64,000 nt of DNA from Streptomyces sp. NBC_01317 (GCF_035961655.1 NZ_CP108393.1:2649501-2713500), one strand, 5' to 3'. Positions 8,951 through 18,405 are shown, numbered from the stretch's first letter. Numbers and translations are program-made. The notes: generated by a model not told the origin, from the sequence alone.

Positions 8951-9640
8951 GATTACTTACCTCTGACACCCAGTTGCCGTCAAAGACATAGTTGGCACGG
9001 ACCTCGAATTTCTGCTCAATGTAAGCATCCTTCTTCATCTGCAATGCATTTTCCCCTGCATTCCCCGAGGAAGTCGCCTGTCGGGCTGACCCAGCCAAGT
9101 TGGTCAAGCGCGCCGCACAGTTTGCTGGTCGGGTCTCCGTTGCACTTACCGTCGGCCCACATGACGAGGAGTTGCGAGTACGTCTTGTTTCGCCACGGGT
9201 ACCCCCGGGATAATTTCGGGCTGCGCGTTCGAATTTCCGCCGGTGCTGGTCTGACCACTGCCGCTGCCGCAGCTCGGACGGCTTTGGTCAATCGGGAAGA
9301 GGACATCCCCACTGTCGTCGTAGCACGCGTTGTGGGTGCATCCAGGTCCGTTGTCCGGTGTCCAGGCGGTATCCGGGTTATTCACACTTCAGCCGTCGCA
9401 GAAGAGCCCGGAGGGGTCCGACGGGGTGACAGGACTGTTGTTCGCGTAGCTGTAGCCGTTGAGGGACAAGGGGTTGTTGCCGTCGAGGATGGGGTCGACG
9501 CTGATGAACTGGCCGATGCCCGGGTCGTATTCGCGGGCGCCTATGTGGGTCAGTCCGGTCGTTCTGTCAGTCGGCTTGCCCAGGAAACCCTTGTCGTCCG
9601 GCCGAGTTGGGGGCTCGCGGGCGCCCGCTAGCGGCGTCGG
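8940..9640 (-). pseudogene. Rhs repeat-associated core and toxin tip, degraded
   Basis: The minus strand encodes the conserved Rhs core end: DDKGFLGKPTDRTTGLTHIG, AREYDPGIGQFISVDPIL, YSYANNSPVTPSDPSGL. The frame hits an in-frame TGA at 9389-9391 where a Cys codon is usual, then continues in the same frame as NNPDTAWTPDNGPGCTHNAC. Downstream the reading moves to other frames. The last recognisable tip is NALQMKKDAYIEQKFEVRA followed by NYVFDGNWVSEVSNHGI, ending at 8940. At least one nonsense change and one frameshift are present, and the large N-terminal part of the Rhs gene is absent. Confidence 0.8.
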
Positions 9641-9847
9641 CCGTAGACCTCTCAGCAAGGAGAGTTGGCGTCGATGACCGCCTGCGGCCGTGCGGTGGTG
9701 CCACCGCCTCCGCCGGCTCGGCCACGACTCCCGCGACGATGCCATGGCCGAAAATCAACGGATTTCTCAAAGCACAGTTGAAAGGACAGCGCGCGCGAAA
9801 AGGCGCAGTCTTCCTGGAAAACGCCACTCTGAGGAGGAAAGCGGGGG

Positions 9848-10186
9848 TCAGACCTTCGCCGTGAGGGGGGCTTCGTCGGTGATCCTGGGCTCCAGTTCAC
9901 GGGTGACCTTGCGTTCGACGAAGAACGCGGCCGTCGGGACCGTACCGGCGAGCAGGACCCAGATCTGGCGCTTGACGGGCCACTTGGCCTTGGCGCCCAG
10001 GTCGAAGGCGAAGACCAGGTAGACGATGTAGAGCCAGCCGTGTGCGATACCGACGATGCTCGTGAAGCCGCTGGCGCCGTCGATGTCCAGCACGTACTTG
10101 GCGATCACGCCGAGAGTCAGCAGGACCAGCAGCACACCGGTCACGTAGGCCATGATCCGGTAGCGGGTCAGCACGCTTCGTTTCAT
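9848..10186 (-). CDS. DUF3817 integral membrane protein
   Basis: A small membrane protein with three hydrophobic segments and the DUF3817 signature: a basic N-terminus RYRIMAYVTGVLLVLLTLG, central GIAHGWLYIVYLVFAFDLG, and a C-terminal GTVPTAAFFVERKVTREL. I take the start at ATG 10186 (MKRSVLTRYR), because longer starts at 10207 and 10234 have no better ribosome site. A paralogue lies at 18696-19046. The family is widespread in actinobacteria and its function is unknown. Confidence 0.8.
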   Translation of the reverse strand: MKRSVLTRYRIMAYVTGVLLVLLTLGVIAKYVLDIDGASGFTSIVGIAHGWLYIVYLVFAFDLGAKAKWPVKRQIWVLLAGTVPTAAFFVERKVTRELEPRITDEAPLTAKV

Positions 10187-10255
10187 GGCACTCAGGGTAA
10201 CCGGCATGTTCCGGGCGATCTTCGCGGGGGCCACGGTCGTCTTTCGTGGGGGTGG

Positions 10256-10771
10256 CTACTCGTCCTCGAAGTCCTGCGCCGCGACCCGCAGCGGGCGCAG
10301 CATCGCGAAGATCTCGGCGCACTCCTCGGCGTCGTACGCGCCCAGGCCGAAGTCCATCCCCATGAGGTCGTGGGTGGCGGACTCGACCACCTCGCGGCCC
10401 TTGTCGGTGATGGAGGCGAGGGTGCCGCGGCCGTCGTTGGGGTTGGGTCGTTTGTCCACCAGACCCGACTTCACCAGCCGGTCCACGGTGTTGGTGACGG
10501 ACGTCGGGTGGACCATCAGCCGCTCGCCGATCTTCGACATCGGCAGTTCGCCGGCCTTGGAGAAGGTGAGCAGGACGAGGGCCTCGTAGCGGGCGAAGGT
10601 CAGTCCGTACGGTTTGACGACGGCGTCGACCTCGGCGAGCAGGATCTGGTGGGCGCGCATGATCGAGGTGATCGCGCCCATGGAGGGCACCGGGCCCCAG
10701 CGTTGCTGCCAGAGTTCGTCGGCGCGGGCGATCGGGTCGAAGGGAAGGCTGAGCGGCTTTGACACGGCCAC
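10256..10771 (-). CDS. MarR-family transcriptional regulator
   Basis: A 171-residue MarR regulator starting at GTG 10771, with a second possible GTG two codons on. It carries the winged helix (FARYEALVLLTFSKAGELP, MSKIGERLMVHPTSVTNTV, DRLVKSGLVDKRPNPNDGR) flanked by dimerisation helices. The 5' end lies only four bases from the stop of the MFS gene, so the two are probably one transcript with the MFS gene first. The regulator may control the transporter. Confidence 0.88.
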   Translation of the reverse strand: MAVSKPLSLPFDPIARADELWQQRWGPVPSMGAITSIMRAHQILLAEVDAVVKPYGLTFARYEALVLLTFSKAGELPMSKIGERLMVHPTSVTNTVDRLVKSGLVDKRPNPNDGRGTLASITDKGREVVESATHDLMGMDFGLGAYDAEECAEIFAMLRPLRVAAQDFEDE

Positions 10772-10775
10772 GACC

Positions 10776-12233
10776 TTACCCAGTGGTCACTTGGCGGCCC
10801 GACCCGTCTCGCACTTCGGTCGCCCCGGCCTCGGGGGCGGCCTTCGGGGCGGTCCGGCGCGCTTCCCGTACGAGCAACAGACAGCACAGGGTGCCGATGC
10901 CGCCCGACCAGGCCACGACATGGTGGACGGGGAGGAACTCGGCGGCGGCCCCGGCCAGTGCCATGCCGAGGCCCTGGATCGTCATCAGACCGGCGGTGAG
11001 CAGGGTCATCGCGCTGCCGCGCCGCTCCTCGGGGACGGCGGCGACGAACCACTGGTCGAGGCCGATGACGTACGCGGCGCCGACGCCGGAGAGGGCGAGC
11101 GCGGGCAGGGCCCAGCCGAGGCCGGGGCGGGCGGCGTAGATGAGCAGGGGGACGAGGCCGAGGGCGGCGACGGGCAGGACGATACGGCTGCGGGCGCGCG
11201 GGGACAGGGCCGTACCGACGTACAACTCGGCCGAGATGTGCCCGATCGGCATGGCGCACATCATCAGGCCGAGGGCGGCGGGGCCGGCGTCGATGGCGTC
11301 GGCGTAGGGGGCGGCGAGGGCTTCGGGGGCGACGACGAACATCGCGGGGATCCAGAAGAGGAGGAGCAGCACGCGGATGCGGCGGTCCCGGAGGAGGAAG
11401 CCGGCGCTGGCGAGGGACTCGCGCATCATGCCGGTGGGCTGGGCGTCTTTCTGCCTCCCGCTGCGGGCGGGACGCTTGCGGGTGCCGAACCGCAGGAGGG
11501 CGGCCGAGCACAGGAACGTACCGAAGGTGATGCCGATCGCCCCGCGCGCCGGGACGACGGCGAGGAGGATCCCGCCCACGCCGTACCCCGCGAGCAGGGC
11601 GCTCTGCGAGACGATCCGCAGGAGGGAGCGGCCGAGGACGTAGAGGTCCCCCTCGCCGAGGATGTCGGTGAGCGCGGCCATCCGGGTCCCGGTGAAGACG
11701 GGCGAGACGGCCGCCACGGCGCACCGCAGCGCGAGGAGGCCGGCGACGGGGGTGCTGGGCACCACCATCACCGCGACACAGGCGGCGCAGATCAGGTCGC
11801 AGATGACGAGCGTCCGCCGCGCGGGGTACCGGTCGGCGACCCCGGCGAACAGAATCCCGCCGAACAGGTACGGCAGCATCCCGAGCGCGAAGGTGAGCGC
11901 GCTCAGGAACGGCGAGCCGGTGAGGTCGTAGACGAGGACGGTGAGCGCGATCTCACTGACGACGACGCCGAGGAGGGAGAGAAGGTGAGCGGCGAAGACG
12001 AACCGGAATTCGCGGACGGCGAAGACGGCGCGGTAGCCGCGGGTCGCGGCGGGGGCGGGGGCGGGGGCGGTGGCGGGGGCGGTGGCCTCAGCCTCGGCTG
12101 CTCCGCCGACGCCTTGGCCGTCGCGGGCGCCGCTGCCCTCAGCGGCCCCGGCGCCGACCGCCCCGGCGGCAACGGCAGGTGGTGCGGCGGCAGACGCAGC
12201 CGCGGCGGGAAGTGGTGTGTCCTTCTCGGGCAT
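10776..12233 (-). CDS. MFS transporter
   Basis: A 485-residue major facilitator permease beginning MPEKDTPL at ATG 12233. It opens with an Ala/Pro-rich cytoplasmic extension of about 65 residues, then has about twelve transmembrane segments. A DRYPARR motif follows TM2 (GVADRYPARRTLVICDL), as in the MFS loop 2-3 signature. Its efflux-type architecture (MFS_3-like) suggests export of small molecules, with substrate unknown. It is divergent from an ArsR-like gene and precedes a MarR gene. The longer frame extending upstream is antisense to the ArsR-like gene. Confidence 0.85.
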   Translation of the reverse strand: MPEKDTPLPAAAASAAAPPAVAAGAVGAGAAEGSGARDGQGVGGAAEAEATAPATAPAPAPAATRGYRAVFAVREFRFVFAAHLLSLLGVVVSEIALTVLVYDLTGSPFLSALTFALGMLPYLFGGILFAGVADRYPARRTLVICDLICAACVAVMVVPSTPVAGLLALRCAVAAVSPVFTGTRMAALTDILGEGDLYVLGRSLLRIVSQSALLAGYGVGGILLAVVPARGAIGITFGTFLCSAALLRFGTRKRPARSGRQKDAQPTGMMRESLASAGFLLRDRRIRVLLLLFWIPAMFVVAPEALAAPYADAIDAGPAALGLMMCAMPIGHISAELYVGTALSPRARSRIVLPVAALGLVPLLIYAARPGLGWALPALALSGVGAAYVIGLDQWFVAAVPEERRGSAMTLLTAGLMTIQGLGMALAGAAAEFLPVHHVVAWSGGIGTLCCLLLVREARRTAPKAAPEAGATEVRDGSGRQVTTG

Positions 12234-12326
12234 AGCCGCAGACTGCCGGGGCCCGCCCGGCGTCGGTAGACTTTCGGGTACGGGCGAATCTTTCGGGCCC
12301 GGATACCCCCTGGAGCCGGTCAGGCC

Positions 12327-13349
12327 ATGCCCTTTCACCTTCACTTCGGCGAGAGCGATCTGCTGCGCTTCCGGTTCGCCGTGTCGCCGCTCTGGGAGAC
12401 GCAGGAAGCCGTACGGACCCTCGCGCGGCCCGAGCGGCACGGGTATCACCTGCCCTGGCTCCGCCGGGTGCGGGACGCGGCGGCCGGGATCGATCTCGGG
12501 CCCTTGTATCTGCTGATGCCCGACGCCGGGCACAACCCCGACTTCCTCTGCCCCGCGCCGCTCAGCGCCCTCGCCTCTTTCGAGGAGGAGATCGAGGGTG
12601 TACGGGCCACCTCCCCCGAGGCCGCCCGTACCGACATCGCGCTCGCCCTCGCCGACACCCCCGGCGCCGCCCGTACCCCGGCCGGACGGGCGATGCTGGC
12701 CGACCCCGCGCGGGCCGTACGGGAGCTGGCCGATCTGCTGGAGCGGGCCTGGCGGGCGCTGATCGAGCCCGAGTGGCCCCGGTTGCGCGCGCTCCTGGAG
12801 GCCGATGTGGCCTACCACTCGCGGCGGTTGGCGGACGGCGGCTTCGAGCGGCTGCTCGGGGAGCTGAGTCCGCAGCTCAGGTGGGGGGAAGGTGCCCCGG
12901 ACAGCGGATCCGGCGGCGCCATCCTCACCATCGTCGGGACCCACGGCGACCATGTCCGCGTGCTCGGCGGCCAAGGGCTCGTCCTCATGCCCAGCGTCTT
13001 CTGCTGGCCCCGGGTCGTCAGCGGGTACGAGGCGCCCTGGCAGCCCGCCCTCATCTACCCCGCGCGCGGCATCGGCGGGCTCTGGACGGAGGCCGCCGAC
13101 CGTACGCCCGAGGTCCTCGCCCGGCTGCTCGGCCGTGCCCGCGCCGACGTCCTGTGCGCCCTGGACGAGCCCGCCGGGACCACCGCGCTCGCGCACCGGC
13201 TCGGGCTCGCGCCCTCCTCCGTCTCCGCGCACCTCTCGGTGCTGCGGGAATCCGGGCTGCTGACCTCGCGGCGGTACGGCCACCAGGTGCTCTACGAGCG
13301 GACCCCGCTCGGCATCACCCTCGCGGTGTCGCAGCTCCTCACCGACTGA
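12327..13349 (+). CDS. ArsR-type winged-helix regulator with DUF5937-like N-terminal domain
   Basis: A 340-residue protein. The N-terminal two thirds begin MPFHLHFGESDLLRFRFAVS, as in Streptomyces ArsR-type regulators with a DUF5937 domain. The C-terminal winged helix reads LCALDEPAGTTALAHRLGLA, PSSVSAHLSVLRESGLLTSR and RYGHQVLYERTPLG. It has no CxC metal motif in the recognition helix, so metal sensing by the classical ArsR route is unlikely. It is divergent from the MFS gene across a 93-base gap and is a good candidate regulator of that transporter. Confidence 0.82.
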   Translation: MPFHLHFGESDLLRFRFAVSPLWETQEAVRTLARPERHGYHLPWLRRVRDAAAGIDLGPLYLLMPDAGHNPDFLCPAPLSALASFEEEIEGVRATSPEAARTDIALALADTPGAARTPAGRAMLADPARAVRELADLLERAWRALIEPEWPRLRALLEADVAYHSRRLADGGFERLLGELSPQLRWGEGAPDSGSGGAILTIVGTHGDHVRVLGGQGLVLMPSVFCWPRVVSGYEAPWQPALIYPARGIGGLWTEAADRTPEVLARLLGRARADVLCALDEPAGTTALAHRLGLAPSSVSAHLSVLRESGLLTSRRYGHQVLYERTPLGITLAVSQLLTD

Positions 13350-13412
13350 CCGCTATGTCACGATGTGCCGGACCTGTCGTTCCCCGTCGTCGTCATCGCC
13401 CGAGGGGGCTGG

Positions 13413-14447
13413 ATGTCCGGCCGCAGACCGCGCTCAGCCGTTGTCACCACGTCGATCGCCGCCCTCGTCCTCGCCCTCACGCTGGGCGGGTGTTCGTCGT
13501 CCCCCGGCGCGGGCGACCGGCAGCGCGGCGCCTCCTCCGTCGGCCACGGCGAGGCCGCCCAGGCCGCCGCGTCGCCGTTCTGGGTCGACCCCGACAGCGA
13601 CGCGGCCCGCCAGGTCGCCCGGTGGGAGCGCCGGGGCCGCGCCGCCGACGCCAAGGCGCTGCGGCGGATCGCCGACCGCCCGGTCGCCGTGTGGCCCTCC
13701 GGCGACAACCCCGTACCGCAGGTCGAGCACGCCGTGCGGGGCGCCACCGCCGAAGGCCGTACCCCGGTCTTCGTCGCGTACAACATCCCCCACCGCGACT
13801 GCGGCCTCTACTCGGCGGGCGGCGCCGCCGACGCCTCCGCGTACCGCAACTGGATGCACTCCTTCGCCGGCGCCCTCGGCGGCACCCCGGCCGTGGTGAT
13901 CCTGGAGCCGGACGCGATCGCGCACCTCGCGGACGGCTGCACGCCGGCCGAACACCACGAGGAGCGCTACACGTTGCTGGCCCAGGCGGTCAGCCGGCTC
14001 AAGCAGCAGCCGCGCACCCGCGTCTACCTCGACGCGGGCAACCCGGCCTGGATCTCCGACCCGGCCCGGCTCGCGGGCCCCCTGGAGCGGGCCGGCGTCA
14101 ACGCGGCCGATGGATTCTCACTCAATGTGTCGAACTTCCAGTCGAACGACACGGTCAGGGCGTTCGGCGCCAAGCTCTCCGCCCTCCTGGGCGGCGCCCA
14201 CTTCACCGTCGACACCAGCCGCAACGGCCAGGGCCCGCTGCCCGGCGACCGCGCCCAGGCGTGGTGCAATCCGCCGGGCCGGGCCCTCGGCACACCCCCG
14301 ACCACCCGGACCGGCGACAAACTGGTCGACGCCTATCTGTGGATCAAGCGCCCCGGCGAGTCGGACGGCCCCTGCCGGGGCGGCCCGGCGGCCGGCACGT
14401 GGTGGCCGGACTACGCCCTGGGGCTGGCCAGGAGGGCCAGAAGCTGA
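13413..14447 (+). CDS. Glycoside hydrolase family 6 lipoprotein (endoglucanase-like)
   Basis: A 344-residue secreted beta-1,4-glucanase-type enzyme. The start at 13413 (MSGRRPRSAV, GAGGGGG upstream) gives a signal peptide with lipobox LGGC27, so it is probably a lipoprotein. GH6 landmarks are VAYNIPHRDCG with Asp129, ILEPDAIA with Asp167 (general acid position), YLDAGNPAWI, SLNVSNF, VDTSRNGQGP and AYLWIKRPGESDG. It has no carbohydrate-binding module. Its 3' end converges on the GlxA-like and CslA-like genes. In S. coelicolor a GH6 gene accompanies cslA and glxA, so this enzyme probably trims the glycan those two make. Confidence 0.88.
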   Translation: MSGRRPRSAVVTTSIAALVLALTLGGCSSSPGAGDRQRGASSVGHGEAAQAAASPFWVDPDSDAARQVARWERRGRAADAKALRRIADRPVAVWPSGDNPVPQVEHAVRGATAEGRTPVFVAYNIPHRDCGLYSAGGAADASAYRNWMHSFAGALGGTPAVVILEPDAIAHLADGCTPAEHHEERYTLLAQAVSRLKQQPRTRVYLDAGNPAWISDPARLAGPLERAGVNAADGFSLNVSNFQSNDTVRAFGAKLSALLGGAHFTVDTSRNGQGPLPGDRAQAWCNPPGRALGTPPTTRTGDKLVDAYLWIKRPGESDGPCRGGPAAGTWWPDYALGLARRARS

Positions 14448-14468
14448 CCCCGTCCAACACAAGGACGC

Positions 14469-16433
14469 TCAGCCCACCTTCAGCCACTTCGCCTCCGACG
14501 GCACCCCCTCCGCGTCCGTCACGAACAGCATGTACCAGCCCGGCGGCACCAGCGTCGGGTCCTTCGGCACCTCCACCGTCACCTCGCCCGCCCCCTTCGT
14601 CAGGTTCAGGGCGATCGAACGCTGCTCCACGTCCGTGGTGTGCGTCACCGCGCTCGGCCGCATCAGCCGGGCCTTGGTGATCCGGTCCGCGTCGGCCGTC
14701 GGGAAGGTCGCCCGGCCGCCCGCGTTCAGCGCCTTCGGCCCCGCACCCAGCACCGGACGGTCCTTGCCCCCGCCCCCGTGCAGGTACGGCGGCGTGTAGA
14801 TCTCCACCCGCTGCTCGAACGTGCCGAGTTTGGTGTTGTCCGCGTCGTCGAAGAGCGGGTCCGAGCCGAAGGTGACCACCCGCCCGTCCGGCAGCAGCAG
14901 CGCCTCGGAGTGGTAGTTGCGCCCCACCGTCGGGTCGGCGGCCGGCCGGAAGGCGTTGCGCGGCGGGTCGTAGAACTGCGCCTTGTGGATGTCACTGGCC
15001 GACCGCCCCCGGTAGTCCGACGACCCGCCCGTCGTGAAGACGGAGTCGTCCGGCATCAGCACACTGCTCAGGTAGCGCGTGCCCTGCGGGAGCGAGGGGC
15101 CCTTCTCGAAGCCGGGGTTGTCCTGTTTGAGGTCCACGATCGCCGTACGGGCCGTCGCCAGCGACGACTCGCCCACCCCGCCACCGCCCAGGATCATCAC
15201 CTTCTGGTCCTGCGCGGGCGGCAGCATCAGCGAGGCCGACGTCTCCGTCTGGTCGACGTCCGTGAGGCCGTTGACCCGGGTGAAGGTGTTCTTCTTGACG
15301 TCCCACACCCCCGGCTGCCGCCCCTTCTGCGCCGGCCCGTACCCGGCGTTGGAGCCGGAGTAGAAGAGCTTGCCGCCCTTGGTGAGGAACAGCGCGGGGT
15401 ACGTCGGGAAGTAGCGGGTCGGGCCCTTGGACCACTTCTTCGTCACCGGATCGTAGATCTCGTTGTCCCCGGTCAGTACGGCGCCGACGTCATCGAGCCC
15501 GGAGACCGCGAGCACCTTGCCGTCGTCCAGGGTCACCAGCGTCGGGTACCAGCGGGCCTCCTTCATCGGGCTGACGGGGATGTACTTCTCGGCCCTGGGG
15601 TCGAACTCGTACGCCGCCTTGATGCCCTGGAAGTCCTGCTTCTCCGTGGTGAGTTTCTGCGCGAGGCCATACAGGTTGTCCGCGTCCTTGCCCTTGAGGC
15701 CGAGGATCTCGTACTGCGCCGCCTCGGTCGTCAGCGCCTCGGGCCCCGCCTTCGCCGCCTCCACGAAGACGCGCGCCTCGCCCGCCGTCACCTTCGTCTT
15801 CCACGGCATCATCCGGCCGGTGCGCGCGTACGAGATCTTGAACTGCCGTTTCGCCTTGGGCACGGTGACGTCGAACCTGCTGACGTACTCGACCCCCGAG
15901 GGGGAGCGGAAGCGCGTGCCCTTCTTGAAGGTGACGGCCCTGTCCGGGTTCTCGTTCTTGACCCGCATCCCGCCGCCCGCCCGGTCGACCTCGCCGTCGA
16001 GCACCTCGTACCGCGCCGTGCCACCGGCCACCAGCAGCCGCCCGTCGGGCAGTTGGGAGTGGCCGGAGCAGAAGAAGTCCTCGGGGGTGGGAATCTTGCG
16101 GAAGCTGTTGTCCGCCGGGTTCCAGAGGATGGTGTCGAAGGAGCCCTTGTCGAACTTCTTCTGGCTGTTGCCCGAGCCCGCGATGATCAGCACCTTGCCG
16201 GTGTGGAGCAGGGCCGCGTGGATCGCGTTCGTACGGAACTCCTTCGGTACGTCGAGCAGGTCCCAGGAGCCGTACCGCTGCTTGTAGCCGGGCTGCGAGA
16301 TCTTGTACGCGTGGTACTTCTCCCCCGCGAAGGAGAGCGCGGCGGGGGCGTTGAGCCCGGCGAGGACCACCAGCGCCCCGCCGCCCAGCAGCGTCTTCCT
16401 GAACTTGTCCGTGGGCCGGTACCGGTACCTCAT
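14469..16433 (-). CDS. GlxA-like mononuclear copper radical oxidase
   Basis: A 654-residue galactose-oxidase-fold protein with an N-terminal membrane anchor or signal (about 14-35), kelch-like repeats and a C-terminal DUF1929 domain. Active-site residues are recognisable: Cys122 in DFFCSGH, which would cross-link to Tyr296 in ARWYPT with stacking Trp295, then Tyr507-His508 in GRNYHSEALLLPDG and His598 in SAVTHTTDVEQRSIAL. This set matches GlxA, which acts at hyphal tips with CslA in Streptomyces morphogenesis. Its start overlaps the glycosyltransferase stop (ATGA), so the two are co-translated. Confidence 0.9.
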   Translation of the reverse strand: MRYRYRPTDKFRKTLLGGGALVVLAGLNAPAALSFAGEKYHAYKISQPGYKQRYGSWDLLDVPKEFRTNAIHAALLHTGKVLIIAGSGNSQKKFDKGSFDTILWNPADNSFRKIPTPEDFFCSGHSQLPDGRLLVAGGTARYEVLDGEVDRAGGGMRVKNENPDRAVTFKKGTRFRSPSGVEYVSRFDVTVPKAKRQFKISYARTGRMMPWKTKVTAGEARVFVEAAKAGPEALTTEAAQYEILGLKGKDADNLYGLAQKLTTEKQDFQGIKAAYEFDPRAEKYIPVSPMKEARWYPTLVTLDDGKVLAVSGLDDVGAVLTGDNEIYDPVTKKWSKGPTRYFPTYPALFLTKGGKLFYSGSNAGYGPAQKGRQPGVWDVKKNTFTRVNGLTDVDQTETSASLMLPPAQDQKVMILGGGGVGESSLATARTAIVDLKQDNPGFEKGPSLPQGTRYLSSVLMPDDSVFTTGGSSDYRGRSASDIHKAQFYDPPRNAFRPAADPTVGRNYHSEALLLPDGRVVTFGSDPLFDDADNTKLGTFEQRVEIYTPPYLHGGGGKDRPVLGAGPKALNAGGRATFPTADADRITKARLMRPSAVTHTTDVEQRSIALNLTKGAGEVTVEVPKDPTLVPPGWYMLFVTDAEGVPSEAKWLKVG

Positions 16434-18259
16434 GACTCAGTTCCTCCAGTTGCCGTCGAGGCGAGCGCTGTTGTCGTCGGGGCGAGCGCGGGCACGGGGA
16501 CCGGATCAGGAGTGGTGACCGGACCCGGACCCGGACCCTGACCCGGGGCCGTGGCCACCGGCCGCGCTGCGACCTCGGCCGCCCGCCGTTCACGCCGTAC
16601 CGTCCCCGCCCATATCGCGACCGGCGCGAGCGCGATCGCGAGAGCCAGGACCGCCCAGGTGCGCATCGCCGCGTGCGTGTGCCCCAGGCAGACGGACGCG
16701 ATGAGCGAGCTGACCAGCACGGCGGCCCAGAAGAGGTGGATCCGGAAGGTCATCAGCCGGTCGGCGGTGGTCTCGCCGCCCTTGGGCGTGACCACAAAAC
16801 GGCCACGGGTGCGCAGCACCGCCGAGCCGAGCGACCTGAGGTAGATCGGGGCGGAGAGCGCGGACATCGCCATCCCGGCGAGGCCGCCCGAGCCGCGCGG
16901 CTCGTGGGGCGAGACGTTGTGCCGCCGGTTCCAGAGGTAGAGGCCGACCTGGAAGGCGGCGGCGTCGCTGTAGAGCATCAGCAGGACCGAGGACGAGACC
17001 TGGGTCCCCGAGGCGCCCAGCCAGAGGAACAGGACGCAGCTGAGAATCCCGAGGAACCAGTTGACGGCCGTCATCGGGTAGTAGACGAGCATCAGCGTGT
17101 AGCTGACCAGCCGGCCCGGCGGCATCCGGAAGGGTGCCTTCCAGTACTGCTTGATGAGGGTCTCGTACGTGCCCCTCGACCAGCGCAGCTGCTGGGTGAA
17201 GAAGTCGGTCCAGGAAGCCGGGCCCTCACCGACCGCGAGCACGTCGGGGGTGTAGACGGAGCGCCAGAACCGGCCCGTGAGGGGGTTCTTCCTGCGGTGC
17301 AGCTCGAACCCGGTCGCCATGTCCTCGGTGATCGAGTCGAAGAGGCCGCCGGCCTGCTTGAGCGCGGTGATCCGTACGACGTTGTTCGTGCCGACGAACA
17401 TCGGCGCGTGGTAGCGGTTGCCCGCCCGCTGGATCAGCGCGTGGAAGAGGAACTGCTGCGACTCGGCGGCCTTGGTCACGGGCGAGGTGTAGTTCCCGTA
17501 CACCTGCGGTCCGACGACGAAGGCGATGTCCGGGTCGCGGAAGAAGCCCAGCATCCGCTCCAGGAAGTTGGGCAGCGGTACGTGGTCGGTGTCGACGGAC
17601 GCGAAGAAGTCGTAGTCGTCGCCGTGCCGGGCGAGCCACGCGTTGTAGTTGCCGTGTTTGGTACGCGCCTTGTGGGCGCCCTTGGGGCGGTTCCACTCCG
17701 GTACGCCGTTGCGGGTGAAGTGCCAGACCCCCAGCTCCTCGCAGAGCGCCCGCGCCTGCGGGTCGTCGCCCTCGTCCAGCAGCCAGATGTCGAGAAGGCC
17801 CTGGTGACGCAGGCTCACGGCCCCTTCGAGGGTGGCCCGCACCATGGAGAGCGGTTCCTTGCCGGGTACGTACGTGGTGAGGAACGCGACCCGGGTGCCG
17901 ACCTCGGCGGGTACGGGGACGGGGTCCCGGGCGACGAGGGTGGCGTGGGCGACCGAGGCCACGTTCACCAGCATGAAGAAGGCGATGAGCCCGATCGACA
18001 CGAGCATCACGTGGTCGAAGGCGATGAGCCAGCGCTGGCCGCCCTCCCGCTCGGTGCGGTGGCTGGGCCACACGAGGTAGAGCAGCAGCACGCCCGAGAG
18101 CAGGGGCGCCAGGGTCATCAGCAGGATGGCGCGTATTCGGTGCGGCTCCTTGGCGAGCAGACTCCGGTATCCCACCCGGTAGACGGCCGCCGGGTCCGGT
18201 TCCATGAGGGGACCGGCCAGGCAACTGTGGCTGTCGTAGTCGTAGCCTTCGGGCCGCAC
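16430..18259 (-). CDS. CslA-like processive family 2 glycosyltransferase
   Basis: A 609-residue membrane synthase of the cellulose-synthase type. Two N-terminal transmembrane segments precede the GT2 domain, and four or more follow it. Catalytic motifs are DEGDD (162-166), DTD (223-225), TED (311-313) and QQLRW (356-360), the D, DxD, D, QxxRW signature of processive beta-glycan synthases. The C-terminal tail is Pro/Ala-rich. The GTG start at 18259 has CTGGAGG upstream. Coupled GlxA-like and convergent GH6 genes complete a synthesis, oxidation and trimming set for a tip-associated glycan. Confidence 0.9.
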   Translation of the reverse strand: MRPEGYDYDSHSCLAGPLMEPDPAAVYRVGYRSLLAKEPHRIRAILLMTLAPLLSGVLLLYLVWPSHRTEREGGQRWLIAFDHVMLVSIGLIAFFMLVNVASVAHATLVARDPVPVPAEVGTRVAFLTTYVPGKEPLSMVRATLEGAVSLRHQGLLDIWLLDEGDDPQARALCEELGVWHFTRNGVPEWNRPKGAHKARTKHGNYNAWLARHGDDYDFFASVDTDHVPLPNFLERMLGFFRDPDIAFVVGPQVYGNYTSPVTKAAESQQFLFHALIQRAGNRYHAPMFVGTNNVVRITALKQAGGLFDSITEDMATGFELHRRKNPLTGRFWRSVYTPDVLAVGEGPASWTDFFTQQLRWSRGTYETLIKQYWKAPFRMPPGRLVSYTLMLVYYPMTAVNWFLGILSCVLFLWLGASGTQVSSSVLLMLYSDAAAFQVGLYLWNRRHNVSPHEPRGSGGLAGMAMSALSAPIYLRSLGSAVLRTRGRFVVTPKGGETTADRLMTFRIHLFWAAVLVSSLIASVCLGHTHAAMRTWAVLALAIALAPVAIWAGTVRRERRAAEVAARPVATAPGQGPGPGPVTTPDPVPVPALAPTTTALASTATGGTES

Positions 18260-18405
18260 GGTGCCTCCAGCTGATCAGCAAGGTCGATAACCCCACAGAA
18301 AGGGAGATCGACCGGCGTGTCGACTGGAGACGGGCCGAGCGGGTGGCGTAAAGGGCGGACCGGCCCCGGGTGGAGTAGGGGTCCGATCGCGAGGTCGTAC
18401 GGGGG

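Noticed and set aside
12271..12297. Repeated CTTTCGGG between the MFS and ArsR-like genes as an operator
   Set aside because: Two short direct copies 19 bases apart lack palindromic character. Too weak to call without conservation data.
12234..13283. N-terminal extension of the MFS frame opposite the ArsR-like gene
   Set aside because: Its residues are Gly/Arg/Glu/Pro filler antisense to a well-supported gene. The transporter starts at 12233.
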